Shown here piece by piece: positions 61,584 through 64,000 of a DNA stretch of 64,000 nucleotides. The notes beneath the pieces are model-generated. The model made no database searches and had not been told where the DNA came from. It worked only from the letters and a program-made list of their open reading frames with translations. Positions within the stretch are counted from its first letter, which is position 1, and the number at the start of each line of letters is the position of its first letter. Source of the DNA: JAVVSR01 sp036654095 (GTDB taxonomy: Bacteria; Bacillota; Clostridia; Christensenellales; CAG-917); contig JAVVSR010000006.1 in NCBI GenBank assembly GCA_036654095.1, forward strand, positions 27,206 to 91,205, written 5' to 3'. The position numbers and the translations under genes are program-made.

Positions 61584-64000
61584 TTAGATTGCCGACCACT
61601 TTGCATACACTGTTGTGCCAGATGCAATACTAACAATGTCAGTGATTGGAGTTGTTGCGAATGCTTGGTCTTGATACCAACCGCCAAAGGTATAGCCTGC
61701 GCGATATGGAGCATTGACATATTTGTCTTGGCCTACGGTTATGTTGTTTTCTGTTCTTGTGAATGATACTACATAACTCTTGTCAGCTGACAATACGCAA
61801 TTTGTGACTACTGTAACTTGGCTAGTTTTCCAATCTTTTGACCAATCAGCATTACTTGTTGTCCCCACTGGGATAGTTGCGCCTTCATAATATATGGTTG
61901 TAAATACATTGAAAAATGCATTATATCCAACTTTTGTTACTAAGGTTGGGATTGTGACTGATTTTAACTTGTAACAACAATAGAATGCACTAGCCCCTAT
62001 GGTTGTAACTGTATTTGGAATAACAACTTTATTTATTTTGTCATTGTCATAGAATGCACCAATCGCTATGCTTGTCAAACCTTCATCAGTTGGAATAATA
62101 ACATCACTGCTATAAGCAGCAGACATCAACATTTTTGTTGTTTTGTTTATCAAACAATTACCTTTGACAATAAATGTACTGTTGCCATTTTCGACATTGA
62201 ATTTTTCTATTTTACTGCCAATGAATGCGTTATATCCAATGCCATCGCAGATATCCCGTAAGCTTGCAGGCAAAGTAAATTCTTTCAAAGAAACACCATA
62301 AAACACGCTAAAGCCAATCATTTGCAAGTTGCTATTTGGTTCTATCGTTACGCCTGTTAAATTACTGCAACCATAAAACACACGATGAGAAATAATCGAG
62401 ACTGAGCTTGGTAATACTATTGTTTCTATGGTTTTATTACCCTCAAAAGCGCTCGTATCAATTCTTATGATACTCCTGCCGTTGTAGATAGCAGGGATAA
62501 CAACATTCTTTTCTGTGCCATTGTACTTTGTTAGCCATGTGTTGCTTGCATCTCTATCATTAAATTCCATTGTCACTATCCACTTTGCTGTGAGGTTGTA
62601 AACTGCGTTGTTTTCGCCTTTCAATGTCACTTTGCTTGCGCCGTTGTTATCGGTGATTTGAGTTGTGCCGTCATACCAGCCTTGGAAAGTATATTCTGCT
62701 TTTGTAGGCACTGGGCAAGTGAACGCTGTGTCATAAGTCGCTTGCATAGTTGTGACACTGGTGTCACTATCTGCGCCGTCATAATTGAAGTTGACGGTGT
62801 ATGTGAAAGCTGTCCAAACTGCGTAAAGCGTAATTCCACCTGCTGTCATTGTGTAGCTTGCGCCGTCAGAGTAAACAACTGCGCCGTCAGCCGTTGTTGC
62901 CCAACCTGCAAAGGTGTAACCTGCTTTTGTAATGGTTGTGTTGGCTGTCAATGCTGCCGCCACGTCAGTCTTTATTATTTGGTTTGCAATTTCGCCCACA
63001 CCACCATTTGCGTTGAAAATGACTGCGTTGTCGTTAGCTGTCCAAACTGCGTAAAGCGTAATTCCACCTGCTGTCATTGTGTAGCTTGCGCCGTCAGAGT
63101 AAACAACTGCGCCGTCAGCCGTTGTTGCCCAACCTGCAAAGGTGTAACCTGTTTTTGTAAACACGTTAGCTGTCAATGCTGCCGCTACGTCAGTCTTTAT
63201 TATTTGGTTTGCAATTTCACCCACACCACCATTTGAGTTAAAAATGACCGAGTTGTCGTTAGCCGTCCAAACTGCGTAAAGCGTAATTCCACCTGCTGTC
63301 ATTTTATAGCTTGCGCCGTCAGAGTAAACAACTGCGCCGTCAGCCGTTGTTGCCCAACCTGCAAAGGTGTAACCTGCTTTTGTAATGGTTGTGTTGGCTG
63401 TCAATGCTGCCGCCACGTCAGTCTTTATTATTTGGTTTGCAATTTCGCCCACACCACCATTTGCGTTGAAAATGACTGCGTTGTCGTTAGCTGTCCAAAC
63501 TGCGTAAAGCGTAATTCCACCTGCTGTCATTGTGTAGCTTGCGCCGTCAGAGTAAACAACTGCGCCGTTGGCCGTTGTTGCCCAACCTGCAAAGGTGTAA
63601 CCTGCGTTTATAAAAGTATTAAGCCTCAATGCTGCCGCTACGTCAGTCTTGATTATTTGGCTTTCTTTATCTGTTGTGCCATAATTTGCATAGAAAGTGA
63701 CTTTATTGTCGTTAGCCGTCCAAACTGCGTAAAGCGTAATTCCACCTGCTGTCATTTTATAGCTTGCGCCGTCAGAGTAAACAACTGCGCCGTCAGCCGT
63801 TGTTGCCCAACCTGCAAAGGTGTAACCTGCTTTTGTAATGGTTGTGTTGGCTGTCAATGCTGCCGCCACGTCAGTCTTTATTATTTGGTTTGCAATTTCG
63901 CCCACACCACCATTTGCGTTGAAAATGACTGCGTTGTCGTTAGCTGTCCAAACTGCGTAAAGCGTAATTCCACCTGCTGTCATTGTGTAGCTTGCGCCGT
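61584..64000 (-). CDS. Surface protein with InlB B-repeats and BspA-type leucine-rich repeats (5' end outside window)
   Basis: The frame is open through the right edge, so the N-terminus with any signal peptide is missing; at least 805 residues are visible. The visible N-terminal part is five to six tandem InlB B-repeats (Listeria-Bacteroides repeat) of 75-76 residues with GYTFAGWATTADGAVVYSDGAS and ITLYAVW, then a diverged repeat ending in AKWI, then BspA-like leucine-rich repeats (IDTSAFEGNKTIETIVLPSSV and IGASAFYCCYKLKSVTIP types), and a last B-repeat (GYTFGGWYQ) at the C-terminus. No LPxTG or SLH motif follows. Such proteins are adhesins or matrix proteins in gut and oral anaerobes. Confidence 0.85.
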   Translation of the reverse strand, partial: GASYTMTAGGITLYAVWTANDNAVIFNANGGVGEIANQIIKTDVAAALTANTTITKAGYTFAGWATTADGAVVYSDGASYKMTAGGITLYAVWTANDNKVTFYANYGTTDKESQIIKTDVAAALRLNTFINAGYTFAGWATTANGAVVYSDGASYTMTAGGITLYAVWTANDNAVIFNANGGVGEIANQIIKTDVAAALTANTTITKAGYTFAGWATTADGAVVYSDGASYKMTAGGITLYAVWTANDNSVIFNSNGGVGEIANQIIKTDVAAALTANVFTKTGYTFAGWATTADGAVVYSDGASYTMTAGGITLYAVWTANDNAVIFNANGGVGEIANQIIKTDVAAALTANTTITKAGYTFAGWATTADGAVVYSDGASYTMTAGGITLYAVWTAFTYTVNFNYDGADSDTSVTTMQATYDTAFTCPVPTKAEYTFQGWYDGTTQITDNNGASKVTLKGENNAVYNLTAKWIVTMEFNDRDASNTWLTKYNGTEKNVVIPAIYNGRSIIRIDTSAFEGNKTIETIVLPSSVSIISHRVFYGCSNLTGVTIEPNSNLQMIGFSVFYGVSLKEFTLPASLRDICDGIGYNAFIGSKIEKFNVENGNSTFIVKGNCLINKTTKMLMSAAYSSDVIIPTDEGLTSIAIGAFYDNDKINKVVIPNTVTTIGASAFYCCYKLKSVTIPTLVTKVGYNAFFNVFTTIYYEGATIPVGTTSNADWSKDWKTSQVTVVTNCVLSADKSYVVSFTRTENNITVGQDKYVNAPYRAGYTFGGWYQDQAFATTPITDIVSIASGTTVYAKWSAI
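62820..64000 (-). repeat. Coding tandem repeats of 228 and 225 bp
   Basis: The marker GCGTAAAGCG recurs at about 62821, 63049, 63274, 63502, 63727 and 63955, spacings 228, 225, 228, 225, 228. Units are near-identical in DNA as well as protein. The array continues past the window end. Confidence 0.9.

Noticed and set aside
62658..63236. Cysteine-rich plus-strand frame of 192 codons
   Set aside because: It is antisense to the InlB-repeat coding sequence and only mirrors its repeats; no initiation site.
61584..64000. CRISPR-like regular repeats
   Set aside because: The periodic units are coding, 225-228 bp, with no short repeat/spacer structure and no cas genes.

Overview
The window reads as a low-GC, anaerobic, spore-forming member of the Clostridia (Firmicutes), probably an uncultured lineage recovered as a draft genome. 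Three things point there: a SpoIIE phosphatase and a three-gene GerA-type germinant receptor (endospores), an oxygen-sensitive class III ribonucleotide reductase with its radical-SAM activase (anaerobic growth), and AT-rich intergenic DNA with sigma-A promoters and U-tailed hairpin terminators. A run of exactly 100 N at 34534-34633, inside a heptanucleotide array, marks a scaffold gap.

Layout. 0-7 kb: a lysoplasmalogenase-like membrane protein, two identical 90-bp repeats, a cysteine desulfidase, a GMP synthase whose glutaminase domain is eroded, tRNA-Pro(CGG), and an acetyltransferase/phosphoglucomutase pair. 6.7-16.6 kb: a minus-strand housekeeping and sporulation block (vanW-type, PHP phosphoesterase, rmuC, cca, hpt, tilS, spoIIE, lepB); the order spoIIE-tilS-hpt matches the classical Firmicutes arrangement. 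16.7-25 kb: an atypical alpha/beta hydrolase, a small unknown gene, the ger operon, and a PlsC/MGDG-synthase-like pair for membrane lipids. 25.4-29.6 kb: nrdG, nrdD and trxB, with a candidate tandem NrdR operator in front of nrdD. NrdD carries a fused C-terminal glutaredoxin-like domain, so the reductase, its redoxin and the redoxin reductase are encoded together. 29.8-34.2 kb: an acyltransferase/DUF6320 pair, a four-cluster ferredoxin and a MATE exporter. 34.7-39.8 kb: a large BvgS/EvgS-like hybrid sensor kinase and a DUF421 membrane protein.

39.8-60.5 kb is a surface-polysaccharide locus, about 18 genes on the minus strand plus a divergent Wzz-like gene. It encodes nucleotide-sugar synthesis from UDP-GlcNAc (CapE-type dehydratase/epimerase, RmlD-type reductase, 2-epimerase; product probably UDP-L-FucNAc or UDP-L-QuiNAc), a Wzx flippase, a Wzy polymerase, five or so glycosyltransferases, a CDP-pentitol module (TarI-like, TarJ-like, ribulose-phosphate-epimerase-like, LicD transferase), a FemAB-like protein, an initiating sugar transferase fused to a DegT-type aminotransferase domain, and a second DegT aminotransferase. 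The 781-bp divergent control region holds phased T-tracts, a pair of TTAGCTAA palindromes 31 bp apart and a three-codon upstream ORF. 60.7-64 kb: an RNA polymerase sigma factor and the C-terminal part of a repetitive surface protein (InlB B-repeats followed by BspA-type leucine-rich repeats) that runs off the window.

Signals most worth a second look: the degenerate GMP synthase, the fukutin-like CDP-pentitol/LicD module, the sugar-transferase/aminotransferase fusion, the leaderless-type promoters (tilS, nrdG, 29790 gene), the uORF before the Wzz-like gene, the NrdR box pair and the twin DnaA boxes. I found no CRISPR array, no transposase and no recognisable defence system.
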